The position numbers and the translations under genes are program-made. A stretch of 64,000 nt of DNA from Noviherbaspirillum aerium. Its GTDB lineage: Bacteria; Pseudomonadota; Gammaproteobacteria; Burkholderiales; Burkholderiaceae_D. Shown piece by piece: positions 1-8,172 of this stretch. The stretch lies in the NCBI RefSeq assembly GCF_008929045.1, contig NZ_VFAH01000002.1, positions 434,001 through 498,000 on the forward strand, read 5' to 3'. The notes under the pieces were generated by a model. The model made no database searches. It was not told the DNA's origin and saw nothing but the letters and a program-made list of their open reading frames with translations. Position 1 is the first letter of the stretch, and each line of letters starts with the position of its first letter.

Positions 1-686
1 GCCACAAGAACGTCATGACCATCACCTGGAATTACGCCGCCGGCAACGAGTCGGTCAAGGGCTTCCAGGAAGGCTTCGAAAAGGGCGGCGGCAAGATTTC
101 CCAGAACCTGACCCTGCCCTTCCCCAACGTCGAATACCAGGCGCTGCTGACGCAGATCGCGTCGCAGAAGCCGGATGCGGTGTATGCCTTCTTCGCCGGC
201 GGCGGTGCGGTCAAGTTCGTCAAGGATTATGTGGCCGCCGGACTGAACAAGACCATCCCGCTGTACGGCCCCGGCTTCCTGACCGACGGCACGCTGGAAG
301 CCCAGGGCGCGGCGGCGCAGGGGCTGGTGACCACGCTGCATTACGCCGACAACCTCAACACGCCGCGCGACAACGCCTTCCGCCTCAACTTCGCCAAGAC
401 CTACAAGACCAATGCCGACGTCTACGCGGTGCAGGGCTATGATGCGGCGCAGCTGCTGACCACCGGCGTGAAGGCGGTCGGCGGCGACATCGGCAAGCGC
501 GACCAGATGATCCTGGCCATGCGCAGCGCCGCCATCGACAGCCCGCGCGGCAAGTTCACCCTGTCGCCGGCGCACAACCCGATCCAGGATATCTATCTGC
601 GCGAGGTCAAGGGCAACAACAATGAAGTCAAGGGCGTGGCCATCAAGGCGCTGGCCGATCCGGCGCGCGGCTGCAAGCAGGGCTGA
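1..686 (+). CDS. livK: Branched-chain amino-acid-type ABC transporter, periplasmic substrate-binding protein (5'-truncated)
   Basis: C-terminal part of a Leu/Ile/Val-type periplasmic binding protein; the gene begins left of the window and its reading frame enters at base 3. The visible 227 or so residues have the type I periplasmic-binding fold pattern seen in LivK proteins (PDAVYAFFAGGGAVKFVKDY, then VQGYDAAQLL, then RGKFTLSPAHNPIQDIYLREV near the C-terminus). It captures a ligand in the periplasm and hands it to LivHMGF, encoded directly downstream in the usual order. The ligand cannot be read from sequence; in this clade such cassettes also carry amides and aromatic acids. The stop is TGA at 684-686. 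Confidence is high for family, low for substrate. Confidence 0.9.
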   Translation, partial: HKNVMTITWNYAAGNESVKGFQEGFEKGGGKISQNLTLPFPNVEYQALLTQIASQKPDAVYAFFAGGGAVKFVKDYVAAGLNKTIPLYGPGFLTDGTLEAQGAAAQGLVTTLHYADNLNTPRDNAFRLNFAKTYKTNADVYAVQGYDAAQLLTTGVKAVGGDIGKRDQMILAMRSAAIDSPRGKFTLSPAHNPIQDIYLREVKGNNNEVKGVAIKALADPARGCKQG

Positions 687-759
687 TCGCCGATCAGATC
701 CAGGGCATAAGGTCTAAGGTCTAAGGCCTAAGGTTCAATGCCCGGGCCTGACTGCTGCA

Positions 760-793
760 ATGCGCTGCCGCGCGCCAAGGCGCGGCAGCGCAT
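760..793 (+). terminator. Perfect 14-bp stem hairpin between livK and livH
   Basis: Arms 760-773 and 780-793 are perfectly complementary around a 6-base loop. No T-run follows, so it is more likely an attenuator or 3'-end stabiliser of the livK message than a full terminator. This is a common arrangement where the binding protein is made in excess of the membrane components. It ends 26 bases before the livH start. Just upstream, 709-736 carries a short tandem repeat of an AAGGTCT-like unit. Confidence 0.6.
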
Positions 794-819
794 CTCCCCA
801 CCCAGAGCAAAAGATTCTC

Positions 820-1692
820 ATGGACATCTCCACCTTCCTGGTCCAGTGCCTCAACTCCATCCAGTACGGCTTGCTGCTGTTCCTGGTGGCCAGCGGCCTG
901 ACGCTGATCTTCGGCATCATGGGCGTGATCAACCTGGCGCACGGCAGCTTCTACATGATCGGCGCCTATCTCGCCTTTTCCATCGCCCCTTTTTTCGGCG
1001 ACCAGTTCATCATCATGCTGCTGGCCGGCATCATCCTGTCGGCCCTGTTCGGCTTCGTGCTGGAATGGGTGTTCTTCAGCTATCTCTACCAGCGCGACCA
1101 CCTGCAGCAGGTGCTGATGACCTATGCGCTGATTCTCGTGTTCGAGGAATTGCGCAGCATCCTGGTCGGCAACGACGTGCACGGCGTCAAGGCGCCGGAA
1201 TGGCTGACCGGCAGCATCGCGCTCGGCGATGTGATGACCTATCCTGTCTATAACCTGTTCGCGTCCGCCGCCTGCATCGTGGTCGCCGTCGGCCTGTACC
1301 TGGTGGTCAACCGCACCCGGCTGGGCATGATGATCCGCGCCGGCGCCAGCAACCGCGACATGGTGCGCGGACTGGGCATCAATATCCGTCTGCTGTACCG
1401 CATCGTGTTCGCCGCCGGCGTCGCGCTCGCCGCGCTGGCCGGCATGATCGCCGCGCCGATGGCCTCGGTCTATCCCGGCATGGGCGGCCAGGTGCTGATC
1501 ATCTGCTTCGTCGTGGTGGTGATCGGCGGCATCGGTTCGATTTCCGGCGCGCTGATCGCTTCCTTGCTGGTCGGCTTCGTCGACACCTTCGGCAAGGTGT
1601 TCTTCGCCCAGATGAGCGGCATCGGCATCTATGTGCTGATGGCCATCCTCCTTATCTGGCGTCCGGAAGGCCTCAGGAGCAAAGGATACTAA
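820..1692 (+). CDS. livH: Branched-chain amino-acid-type ABC transporter permease LivH
   Basis: Inner-membrane permease of 290 residues with about eight hydrophobic segments and the LivH hallmarks: an early SGLTLIFGIMGVINLAHGSF stretch and a late glycine-rich VVVIGGIGSISGALIAS motif that contacts the ATPases. It pairs with LivM to form the translocation channel. The ATG at 820 was chosen because the conserved LivH N-terminus (MDISTFLVQCLNSIQYG) starts there; a further upstream in-frame start would add a proline- and arginine-rich stretch that overlaps the hairpin. Three bases separate it from livM, so they are co-transcribed. Confidence 0.92.
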   Translation: MDISTFLVQCLNSIQYGLLLFLVASGLTLIFGIMGVINLAHGSFYMIGAYLAFSIAPFFGDQFIIMLLAGIILSALFGFVLEWVFFSYLYQRDHLQQVLMTYALILVFEELRSILVGNDVHGVKAPEWLTGSIALGDVMTYPVYNLFASAACIVVAVGLYLVVNRTRLGMMIRAGASNRDMVRGLGINIRLLYRIVFAAGVALAALAGMIAAPMASVYPGMGGQVLIICFVVVVIGGIGSISGALIASLLVGFVDTFGKVFFAQMSGIGIYVLMAILLIWRPEGLRSKGY

Positions 1693-1695
1693 GCC

Positions 1696-2742
1696 ATGAG
1701 CACCACAATTCTCGCAAGCAATGCCGTCATGCCGGCCGCTCCCCAGCGCCACCACTGGCTGCTGCCGCTGGCCGTGCTCGTGCTGCTGGCGGTCCTGCCC
1801 AATTTCCTGTCCTCCTACATGCAGGACCTGGTGCTGCGCATCGTCGTCTATGCCATCTTCGCGCTCAGCCTGGAACTGCTGGTGGGCACCACCGGGCTGG
1901 TCAGCCTCGGCCATGCCGCCTTCTTCGGAATCGCGGCCTATGTCACCGGACTCGCCTCTCCGGAGGCGGAAGCGGGTTCGATCCTGAAGCTGCTTCCGCT
2001 GGCGATGCTGGCCGCCGGCGCCTATGCGCTGGTGGTCGGCGCGCTCAGTCTGCGCACCAAGGGCGTGTACTTCATCATGGTGACGCTGGCCTTCGCCCAG
2101 ATGGCCTATTACGTATTCCATGACACCCCCATCGGCGGCGGCAGCGACGGCATGTATCTCACGCTGCGCCCGGCGCTGGTGATCGGCGAGACGACGCTGA
2201 TCGACCTCGACAAGGGCCGCCATCTGTATTTCTTCGCGCTCGGCTCGCTGGCCTTCACCTTCGCCCTGCTGGCGCTGGTGCAGCGCTCCCGCTTCGGCCA
2301 CGCGCTGGCCGGCATCCGCATCAACGAGCAGCGCATGCGCGCCGCCGGCTACCAGACCTACTGGTACAAGCTGGCCGCCTTCGTGCTGGCCGGCGTGCTG
2401 GCCGGTCTAGCCGGCTTTCTGATGGCGACCAAGAACGGCACGGTCAATCCGGAAATGCTGTCCTGGCATGAATCGGGCGCGGTGCTGCTGATGATCATCC
2501 TCGGCGGCCTCGGTTCGCTGCGCGGCGCCGTCATCGGCGCGGCGGCCTTCGTGCTGCTCAAGGAGTTCTATTCGTCGGAAGCCATCTTCGGCAGCTTCGC
2601 GCTGCGCTGGCAGCTGACGCTGGGCCTGACCATGATCTTCTTCGTGGCGCTGCTGCCCAAGGGCCTGATCGGGCTGGCATCGATCGGCGGGCGCCTTGGA
2701 CGCAGCCAGACGAAGAAAACGGCCGCGGGAGCTGAACAATGA
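1696..2742 (+). CDS. livM: Branched-chain amino-acid-type ABC transporter permease LivM
   Basis: Second permease of the cassette, 348 residues, hydrophobic throughout. It has the LivM pattern SLELLVGTTGLVSLGHAAFF near residue 60 and a C-terminal MIILGGLGSLRGAVIGA coupling motif. The N-terminal 20 residues are a short cytoplasmic tail. A good ribosome site (AGGAGCAAAGGA) lies in the last codons of livH. The stop overlaps the livG start (ATGATG), which indicates translational coupling. Confidence 0.92.
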   Translation: MSTTILASNAVMPAAPQRHHWLLPLAVLVLLAVLPNFLSSYMQDLVLRIVVYAIFALSLELLVGTTGLVSLGHAAFFGIAAYVTGLASPEAEAGSILKLLPLAMLAAGAYALVVGALSLRTKGVYFIMVTLAFAQMAYYVFHDTPIGGGSDGMYLTLRPALVIGETTLIDLDKGRHLYFFALGSLAFTFALLALVQRSRFGHALAGIRINEQRMRAAGYQTYWYKLAAFVLAGVLAGLAGFLMATKNGTVNPEMLSWHESGAVLLMIILGGLGSLRGAVIGAAAFVLLKEFYSSEAIFGSFALRWQLTLGLTMIFFVALLPKGLIGLASIGGRLGRSQTKKTAAGAEQ

Positions 2743-3506
2743 TGAGCAACACAGCCACATCCACCGGCGCACTGCTGCGCGCCAACAGCCTGACCCGCCG
2801 CTTCGGCGGCCTCAAGGCGGTCAGCAATGTCTCGGTCGACCTGCATGTCGGCGAAGTGCATGCGGTGATCGGCACCAACGGCGCCGGCAAATCCACGCTG
2901 ATCAACATGCTGTCGGGCGAGATCCCGGTATCGGACGGCACCATCCTGCTCGACGGCGCCGACGTCACCCGCCTGCCGCAGCCGAAACGCGCCCGCTCGG
3001 GCATTGGCCGCAGCTATCAGCGCACCACCATCTTCCCCAGCTTCACGGTGCTGGAAAACTGCCGCATGTCGGCGCAGGCGGCGCTGCAGCGGCCATGGGC
3101 GCTGTGGGAATCGGCGGCGCAGTGCAAGCAGAGCAACGCCATTGCCCGCCAGGCGCTGGACGACGCCGGCCTGTCCGACATGGCGCAGATGCAGGCCGGC
3201 AGCCTGAGCCACGGCAAGAAGCGCCAGCTGGAAATCGCGATGTGCCTGGCTACCCAGCCGCGCGTGCTGCTGCTCGACGAACCGCTGGCCGGCATGGGCG
3301 CGGAGGAAACCGAACGCATGCTGGCCCTGCTGGGCAATCTCAAGCGCGGACATGCGGTGCTGCTGGTCGAGCATGACATGGATGCGGTGTTCCGCATTGC
3401 CGACCGCATTACCGTCATGGTCAACGGCGAAGTCATCGCCAGCGACCTGCCGGACGCGATCCGCAGCAATGCCGACGTACAGGCCGCCTACCTGGGCGAC
3501 CACTAA
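2739..3506 (+). CDS. livG: Branched-chain amino-acid-type ABC transporter ATP-binding protein LivG
   Basis: ABC ATPase of 255 residues. Walker A is GTNGAGKST (around residue 46). The signature region reads LSHGKKRQLEIAM in place of the canonical LSGGQ, which is usual in LivG. Walker B is VLLLDEPLAGM and the switch histidine lies in VEHDMD. The RSYQRTTIFPSFTVLENC stretch is the LivG-specific Q-loop region. It energises LivHM together with LivF. The start overlaps the livM stop by four bases. Confidence 0.92.
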   Translation: MMSNTATSTGALLRANSLTRRFGGLKAVSNVSVDLHVGEVHAVIGTNGAGKSTLINMLSGEIPVSDGTILLDGADVTRLPQPKRARSGIGRSYQRTTIFPSFTVLENCRMSAQAALQRPWALWESAAQCKQSNAIARQALDDAGLSDMAQMQAGSLSHGKKRQLEIAMCLATQPRVLLLDEPLAGMGAEETERMLALLGNLKRGHAVLLVEHDMDAVFRIADRITVMVNGEVIASDLPDAIRSNADVQAAYLGDH

Positions 3507-3524
3507 TCATTCGCAGGGAACGAC

Positions 3525-4226
3525 GTGCTCCAGATCAAATCGCTCAATACCTATTACGGCGACAGCCATATCCTGCATGGCGTCGATCTCGACATCCCCG
3601 CCGGCAAGGCGATCGGCCTGCTCGGCCGCAACGGCATGGGCAAGACCACCCTGATCCGCTCGCTGATGGGCTATGTGCCGGCGAAGTCGGGCAGCGTCTC
3701 CTGGCGCAGCAGGAACGTCACCGGCAGCCCGCCGGAAAAGATGGCGCGCCTTGGCATCGGTTATGTGCCGGAAGGCCGCGGCATCTTTCCCAACCTGTCG
3801 GTGCGCGAAAACCTGCTGATGAGCGCGCGTCCCGGCCCCGGCGGCCGGCGCGACTGGACCTATGAACGCGTGCTCGACACCTTCCCCCGCCTGAAGGAAA
3901 GGCTGGACCATGGCGGCCAGCAGCTGTCCGGCGGCGAACAGCAGATGCTGTCGATCGGCCGCGCGCTCATGACCAATCCGGATCTGCTGATCCTGGATGA
4001 AGCGACCGAAGGCCTGGCGCCGCTGATCGTGCAGGAAATCTGGCGCGTCATTTCCCGCATACGCGAGACCGGCATCAGCACCCTGATCGTGGACCGCAAC
4101 TACCGCACCGTGCTCGCGCATACCGATGCGGCGGTGCTGCTGGAAAAGGGCAAGGTGGTATTGCAGGGCGACTCGAAGGAATTGCTGGATGCGCCGGAAG
4201 CGCTGGCTAAATATCTCGGAGTGTAA
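3525..4226 (+). CDS. livF: Branched-chain amino-acid-type ABC transporter ATP-binding protein LivF
   Basis: Second ATPase of the cassette, 233 residues. It has Walker A GRNGMGKTT, the LivF Q-loop sequence GIGYVPEGRGIFPNLSVREN, the signature LSGGEQQM, and Walker B LLILDEATEGLAPL. One oddity: the usual switch histidine context (VEQ/VEH) reads IVDRNYRTVL, so the conserved His/Gln after the D-loop is replaced by Asp-Arg, as is seen in some LivF proteins. The start is GTG at 3525 with AGGGAACGAC just upstream. It is the last transporter gene; the next gene starts two bases after its stop. Confidence 0.92.
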   Translation: MLQIKSLNTYYGDSHILHGVDLDIPAGKAIGLLGRNGMGKTTLIRSLMGYVPAKSGSVSWRSRNVTGSPPEKMARLGIGYVPEGRGIFPNLSVRENLLMSARPGPGGRRDWTYERVLDTFPRLKERLDHGGQQLSGGEQQMLSIGRALMTNPDLLILDEATEGLAPLIVQEIWRVISRIRETGISTLIVDRNYRTVLAHTDAAVLLEKGKVVLQGDSKELLDAPEALAKYLGV

Positions 4227-4228
4227 AC

Positions 4229-4789
4229 ATGAAACCACGCTGTCATATTCTTCTCGCTGCCAGCCTGCTTGCCTGTGCCGGCATTTGCCAGGCGGCGCCG
4301 GCATCGCCCTATGCCGGACAGGAGACGCGCGAGATCAAGGCCATGTCCGCCGAGGACGTGTCTTCCTATCTGGCCGGCAAGGGCATGGGCCTGGCGAAGT
4401 CGGCGGAACTCAACGGTTATCCGGGCCCGTCGCATGTGCTTGAACTGGCGGAGCAACTCAAGCTCAGCGCGGAACAGAGAGCGCGGACCCAGGCGCTGTT
4501 CAACACGATGCAGGCGAAAGCCATCGACGCCGGACGCGCATTGATCGACGCCGAACAAAAGCTCGACCGGCTTTTCGCCGGCAAGGCCATCAATCCGGAC
4601 CTGCTTGAGGCATCGCTGAAGGAAATCGGCGCATTGCAGGCCAGAGTGCGCGGCGTCCATCTCGAAGCGCATCTGCTTCAGGTCGGCATTCTTGATGCGC
4701 AACAGGTCGCGCGCTATAACGCGCTGCGCGGCTACGACAAAGCGAAAGCCGAAGGCGCAGCGCAGCATGGTCACCGGCATAAACACTGA
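4229..4789 (+). CDS. Spy/CpxP-like periplasmic protein (LTxxQ family)
   Basis: A 186-residue secreted protein. It has a signal peptide over residues 1-23 ending AGICQAA, then an all-alpha body with an LSAEQRARTQALF segment and a second LDAQQVARYNALRGY segment that match the LTxxQ repeats of Spy/CpxP envelope chaperones. The C-terminus is His-rich (QHGHRHKH) and may bind metal. It follows livF by two bases with a GGAGTGTAAAC ribosome site, so it is probably co-transcribed with the transporter. A functional link to the transporter is not evident. The family call is moderate; the envelope location is well supported. Confidence 0.7.
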   Translation: MKPRCHILLAASLLACAGICQAAPASPYAGQETREIKAMSAEDVSSYLAGKGMGLAKSAELNGYPGPSHVLELAEQLKLSAEQRARTQALFNTMQAKAIDAGRALIDAEQKLDRLFAGKAINPDLLEASLKEIGALQARVRGVHLEAHLLQVGILDAQQVARYNALRGYDKAKAEGAAQHGHRHKH

Positions 4790-4989
4790 GACACTGAGAC
4801 ACTGAAGCACCTGGACGCATTGCCGGATCGTCGGATCGCAGCCTGATCCGGCGCCTGCGAAAACGCCTTGCCAGTCTGTATTTCAAATTTCATTACGCCC
4901 TTTAACAACAGGGCCTTGCGTGGAAATAAGGCATGACGGAAATTGCCGTGAAGGTGTACCATTCGCCTTTTCCGCAAGAGAACATTTCC

Positions 4990-5295
4990 ATGAGCAACGA
5001 TATCGTTTTGGCACTGCTTTTCGTGATCGGCGTCGGCGGCGGGCTGCTTTACTGGCTCGCGTTTCAGAGCGGGCGCATGATCGGTTACCGCCACGGGCTT
5101 GAGAAGGGCACCAAGCTCAACGGGCAGACCCAGCATCTCAAGGGCATGAACGACGGCTATGTCATGGCTCTCCAGCATACGCCCGGCCAGCGCCATGAAT
5201 TCATGAACAACGTGCTGATCAAGACCGGCGCCATGAGCAGGGAAGAACTTGAAGCCGAACGCCGCCTGCGCTTCAGGCTGAAGACCGAGCAGTAG
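4990..5295 (+). CDS. Small single-pass membrane protein of unknown function
   Basis: 101 residues: one N-terminal membrane segment (DIVLALLFVIGVGGGLLYWL) and then a charged, cytosolic-looking helical tail with many Arg/Lys/Glu (MSREELEAERRLRFRLKTEQ at the end). An ATG at 4933 is also in frame, but the ATG at 4990 puts the membrane anchor at the N-terminus and has an AAGAGAAC stretch upstream. I do not recognise a family. It is isolated, with a hairpin after it. Confidence 0.55.
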   Translation: MSNDIVLALLFVIGVGGGLLYWLAFQSGRMIGYRHGLEKGTKLNGQTQHLKGMNDGYVMALQHTPGQRHEFMNNVLIKTGAMSREELEAERRLRFRLKTEQ

Positions 5296-5311
5296 CAGTC
5301 GACCATCCCTG

Positions 5312-5340
5312 ATGCATCCTGACAAATTCACGGGATGCAT
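5312..5340 (+). terminator. Hairpin after the small membrane-protein gene
   Basis: Arms 5312-5319 and 5333-5340 (ATGCATCC / GGATGCAT) with a 13-base loop, followed by a T-rich TTCTGTTTC. A second inverted repeat (CCGAACACG / CGTGTTCGG) follows near 5350-5376. Together they probably end transcription between this gene and the convergent VOC gene. Confidence 0.45.
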
Positions 5341-5457
5341 TTCTGTTTCAACCGAACACGCCGACCCCGTGTTCGGCGTTGAGACCGGAACAAAGCCCTT
5401 TCCTCCGATGTGGCAACCGCGATCCCGGGCAGTCCTGCTGCATGAAGTCCGGTTGCA

Positions 5458-5880
5458 TCAGTCCTGCGGCAGCAGCTGCGGATTCCACACCACTTCCCAC
5501 AAGTGTCCATCCGGGTCCTGGAAATAGCCTGCATGACCTCCCCAGAATGTGGCCTGCGCGGGCTTGACGATGGACGCGCCGGCGCTTTCCGCCTGCTTCA
5601 TGACGGCATCGACTTCCTCTTTCGATGACACGTTATGCCCCAGCGTCATTTCCGTGGAGCTGCGCACGATGCCGGAAATGCCGGAATCGCGGGCAATGCT
5701 GTCGCGCGGCCAGAGCGCCAGCTTGAGTCCGGCCTGAAGGTCGAAGAAGGCCACGGCGCCATGCTCGAATTCCTTGCCGATAATGCCGTCGGTAGAAAAA
5801 CCAAGCCCATCCCGATAAAACGATACCGCGCGCTCCAGGTCATCGACACCGAGCGTCAGGACTGTAATACGTGCTTTCAT
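5458..5880 (-). CDS. VOC-superfamily (glyoxalase/bleomycin-resistance-like) protein
   Basis: 140 residues with the paired beta-alpha-beta-beta-beta pattern of vicinal-oxygen-chelate proteins: VLTLGVDDLERAVSFYRDGLGF at the start and GYFQDPDGHLWEVVWNPQ at the end. Putative metal ligands are Glu/His in these two strands. The ATG at 5880 is used because the fold starts there and AAGGAGTACCC lies upstream; a longer reading to 6027 adds unrelated sequence. The substrate is unknown. Monocistronic. Confidence 0.8.
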   Translation of the reverse strand: MKARITVLTLGVDDLERAVSFYRDGLGFSTDGIIGKEFEHGAVAFFDLQAGLKLALWPRDSIARDSGISGIVRSSTEMTLGHNVSSKEEVDAVMKQAESAGASIVKPAQATFWGGHAGYFQDPDGHLWEVVWNPQLLPQD

Positions 5881-6036
5881 GCGATGGGTACTCCTTGGAA
5901 CGGGGCGGCGAAGAACAAGAGGCTTGATGCCAATGCGCTTGATGCAATCGATGACATTACCATTCTTTCCATGACCTCCTTCCGCTCCGGCGGCAATCCG
6001 AGCCGGTAAGTTGGCGGATGCTGCCAAACCAGCCTT

Positions 6037-6459
6037 TCACCGCCGCTCTGCCTGATGCGGCCTGCTCTTGCATTTCCCGTGATCCAGATGCACCTCGGGC
6101 GGCATCAGAAAGCTGCATGTGCTCACCGCGCCGGTGACACGGTTGTATTTCTCCTCCGCCTCGGCGTACTGCCTCGCCAGTTCCTGGAGCCTGCGTTCAT
6201 TGGACACCGCGGTCGAATAGACGAGGAAGGACTGCGGACCGCCGCAGGCTTTCGAGCCGAGAGGGATTGCACGGCACTGCTCCGGCCGTTTCGCGGCGGC
6301 GTCCCCGACTTCCCGCTCCATCAGCAGCCGTATATCCCGCATCTCGGACTGCAGCCCGCCAGCGATGGTCTGGCGGCCGTCAATTCCGGCGTACCCGCAT
6401 GCCTGCAACATTCCGCAGACAAGCGATATCGCAAGAATGGAAATCCTGTTACGCAGCAT
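6037..6459 (-). CDS. Putative lipoprotein of unknown function
   Basis: 140 residues with a lipoprotein signal (ILAISLVCGMLQACG, lipid-accepting Cys at about residue 21), so it is probably membrane-anchored on the periplasmic side. The mature part is predicted helical (QELARQYAEAEEKYNRVTG) with four further Cys and a basic C-terminus. No family recognised. It is divergent from the membrane-protein gene at 6549. Confidence 0.6.
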   Translation of the reverse strand: MLRNRISILAISLVCGMLQACGYAGIDGRQTIAGGLQSEMRDIRLLMEREVGDAAAKRPEQCRAIPLGSKACGGPQSFLVYSTAVSNERRLQELARQYAEAEEKYNRVTGAVSTCSFLMPPEVHLDHGKCKSRPHQAERR

Positions 6460-6548
6460 GGTTCATCCCGGTTTTTCAGTTGTTGTACATGCATGGAGAA
6501 ATTCTCAAAGCAATTGCAATGCCTGTATTGTGGCTGTGCCGGCGGCGT

Positions 6549-7025
6549 ATGAAGTTCATCGAACCTTCCTCCGAACTCAATACGGCAAAACTGCTGATGT
6601 TGGGCGGACTGCTTCCTCTCATCCTCGGAATTGCAATCGTCTGTGCATTGTTCATGAGCGCACGTGCAGCTGCAGGCGGAGGCGGAATGACCGAGGCTTT
6701 GCTGGGGCTGCTCATCTTGACTGCAAGCTATCTCATCACCCTGGTGGCAGCGGGCGGCGGCGCCGTGTGGACAAGAAGCATTTTGCGCAAGCATGTCATT
6801 CCGCAATCGGATTCGGCAAATGTTCTTTGGAAAATAATATTAACGGTCGTATTGCTGCCGATTCTCGCATTCATTGCTTATTTGGCTTATATCTACGCAC
6901 TTTATTGTGAACGAAGGGTGACGAGCCCCCGCATCGCACGCCGCCCGGTTTTACCATCAGGAAAGCTCGTCGCAACGCATGCCGAGACAGGCAGTCGGAC
7001 AGGAGCGCCGTCAAAAGACCCTTAG
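6549..7025 (+). CDS. Membrane protein of unknown function
   Basis: 158 residues with three hydrophobic segments (LLMLGGLLPLILGIAIVCAL; a central GLLILTASYLITLVAAGG; IILTVVLLPILAFIAYLAYI) and a basic, proline-rich C-terminal tail of about 35 residues. The start is placed at ATG 6549, just ahead of the first hydrophobic block; no strong ribosome site distinguishes it from other in-frame starts. Base composition is AT-richer than its neighbours. No family recognised. Confidence 0.5.
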   Translation: MKFIEPSSELNTAKLLMLGGLLPLILGIAIVCALFMSARAAAGGGGMTEALLGLLILTASYLITLVAAGGGAVWTRSILRKHVIPQSDSANVLWKIILTVVLLPILAFIAYLAYIYALYCERRVTSPRIARRPVLPSGKLVATHAETGSRTGAPSKDP

Positions 7026-7103
7026 CGCCATATGCTATGATTCTGCAACTCGGTTGCACCTCCAGTCGCCATTGTGCCCATTGTGCCGCAAACCTATTTC
7101 CGC

Positions 7104-7472
7104 ATGCTCATGATCCGCTCCTGCCACGCTCGCATCGCCGCGGCATTGCCGGCGCTGCTGTTGCTGGCGACGTTGCTGCTGGCAATGCTGGGAAGCCAAT
7201 GGATCGGCATGCAGCACCGCGTTGCGCATGCCTGGCTCGCGGCACCTGCGGCGGATCATGCCGTGGATGCCGCCGACGATGAAGGTTCTTCCGATCTTGC
7301 GCATTCCTGCATCCTGCTGGATGCCGCCACGCTGAGCGTCACGCTGCAGACCGCCTTTCTTCTTCCGCTCTGCCTGAGAAACCAGATCGGAAAGGCGCAG
7401 CTTCCCGCGCCGTTGTCCTGGCGTCCACATCTCTTCCGGCATTTTTCACCGCGCGGTCCTCCGCTCCGCTGA
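7104..7472 (+). CDS. Small membrane/periplasmic protein at the head of the zinc-type operon
   Basis: 122 residues: an N-terminal hydrophobic anchor (ALPALLLLATLLLAMLG) followed by a His/Asp-containing stretch (MQHRVAHAWLA, DHAVDAADDE, LAHSCILLD). This resembles the small DUF2946-like proteins that accompany bacterial metal-handling operons. It sits 185 bases upstream of the DUF2796 gene in the same direction, and its His/Cys content suits metal binding in the periplasm. The start is uncertain: ATG at 7104 or 7110, with no clear ribosome site. The role is inferred from context only. Confidence 0.5.
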   Translation: MLMIRSCHARIAAALPALLLLATLLLAMLGSQWIGMQHRVAHAWLAAPAADHAVDAADDEGSSDLAHSCILLDAATLSVTLQTAFLLPLCLRNQIGKAQLPAPLSWRPHLFRHFSPRGPPLR

Positions 7473-7657
7473 TCTGCACGCCACGCCACTGGCCACACCG
7501 ATGCGGCGCAGCTTCACTGCCATTGCCGCTGACCATGCATATTCACATGACGGAGTCATCATGCTTGTCCAAGTTTCTCCCCTGACAAGGCTCGCGCCGG
7601 CGGCCATTGTCATCGCCTCCCCTTCTTCCGCACCGCTTGTCTTCGCAGGGAGGCCGC

Positions 7658-8164
7658 ATGCATAAGGCCATCGTCCCGCTGGGATGCGTCCTCTGCCTGC
7701 TGCTCGGCGCTGGCGGCGCGTCGGCAGCCGGCGCCCATCAGCATGGCGTCGCCCAGCTGACCGTTGCCACCGAAGGCAACCGCCTCGAACTGGAACTGAG
7801 TTCGCCGCTGGAAAGCCTGGTCGGCTTCGAACACGAACCGCGCAACGACAAGGAGCGCAAGGCGGTACAGGCGATGAAGGACAGTTTCCGCAAGCCGGAA
7901 GCCTTGTTTGCACCAAGCGTCGCGGCGCAGTGCAGCGCCGCGCCGGCCGAAGTGGAATTGCCCGGCGGCGACAGCAAGGATGGCCACGCCGACATGCATG
8001 CCGCCGTCGCGTTCGAATGCAAGACGCCGGCCGCGCTGAAAGACCTCGAGGTGAAGCTGTTCGACAGCTTTCCCCGGCTGCAGCGGCTGAAGGTGCAGCT
8101 GGTGGCTGGCGGCAAGCAGTCGGGCACCGAACTGACCCGCCAGAAACGCCGCCTCGCCTGGTAG
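7658..8164 (+). CDS. zrgA: DUF2796 (ZrgA-like) periplasmic zinc-associated protein
   Basis: 168 residues with a signal peptide (IVPLGCVLCLLLGAGGASA) and then GAHQHGVAQLTVATEGNRLELELSS, the start typical of DUF2796 proteins. A CSAAPAEVELPGG...HADMHAAVAFEC stretch supplies His, Asp and Cys that could hold zinc. In Vibrio cholerae the zrgABCDE operon, whose first gene belongs to this family, is zinc-regulated and contributes to zinc uptake. Here the following genes (ABC ATPase, FtsX-type permease, DUF3299) match that layout. ATG 7658 was chosen for the AGGGAGGCCGC ribosome site and the signal peptide. Confidence 0.75.
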   Translation: MHKAIVPLGCVLCLLLGAGGASAAGAHQHGVAQLTVATEGNRLELELSSPLESLVGFEHEPRNDKERKAVQAMKDSFRKPEALFAPSVAAQCSAAPAEVELPGGDSKDGHADMHAAVAFECKTPAALKDLEVKLFDSFPRLQRLKVQLVAGGKQSGTELTRQKRRLAW

Positions 8165-8172
8165 GAGCGCGC

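Noticed and set aside
721-2301. 526-codon open frame on the minus strand
   Set aside because: It is antisense to livH and livM, is dominated by His/Gln/Asp/Arg (a typical GC-rich shadow) and has no motif.
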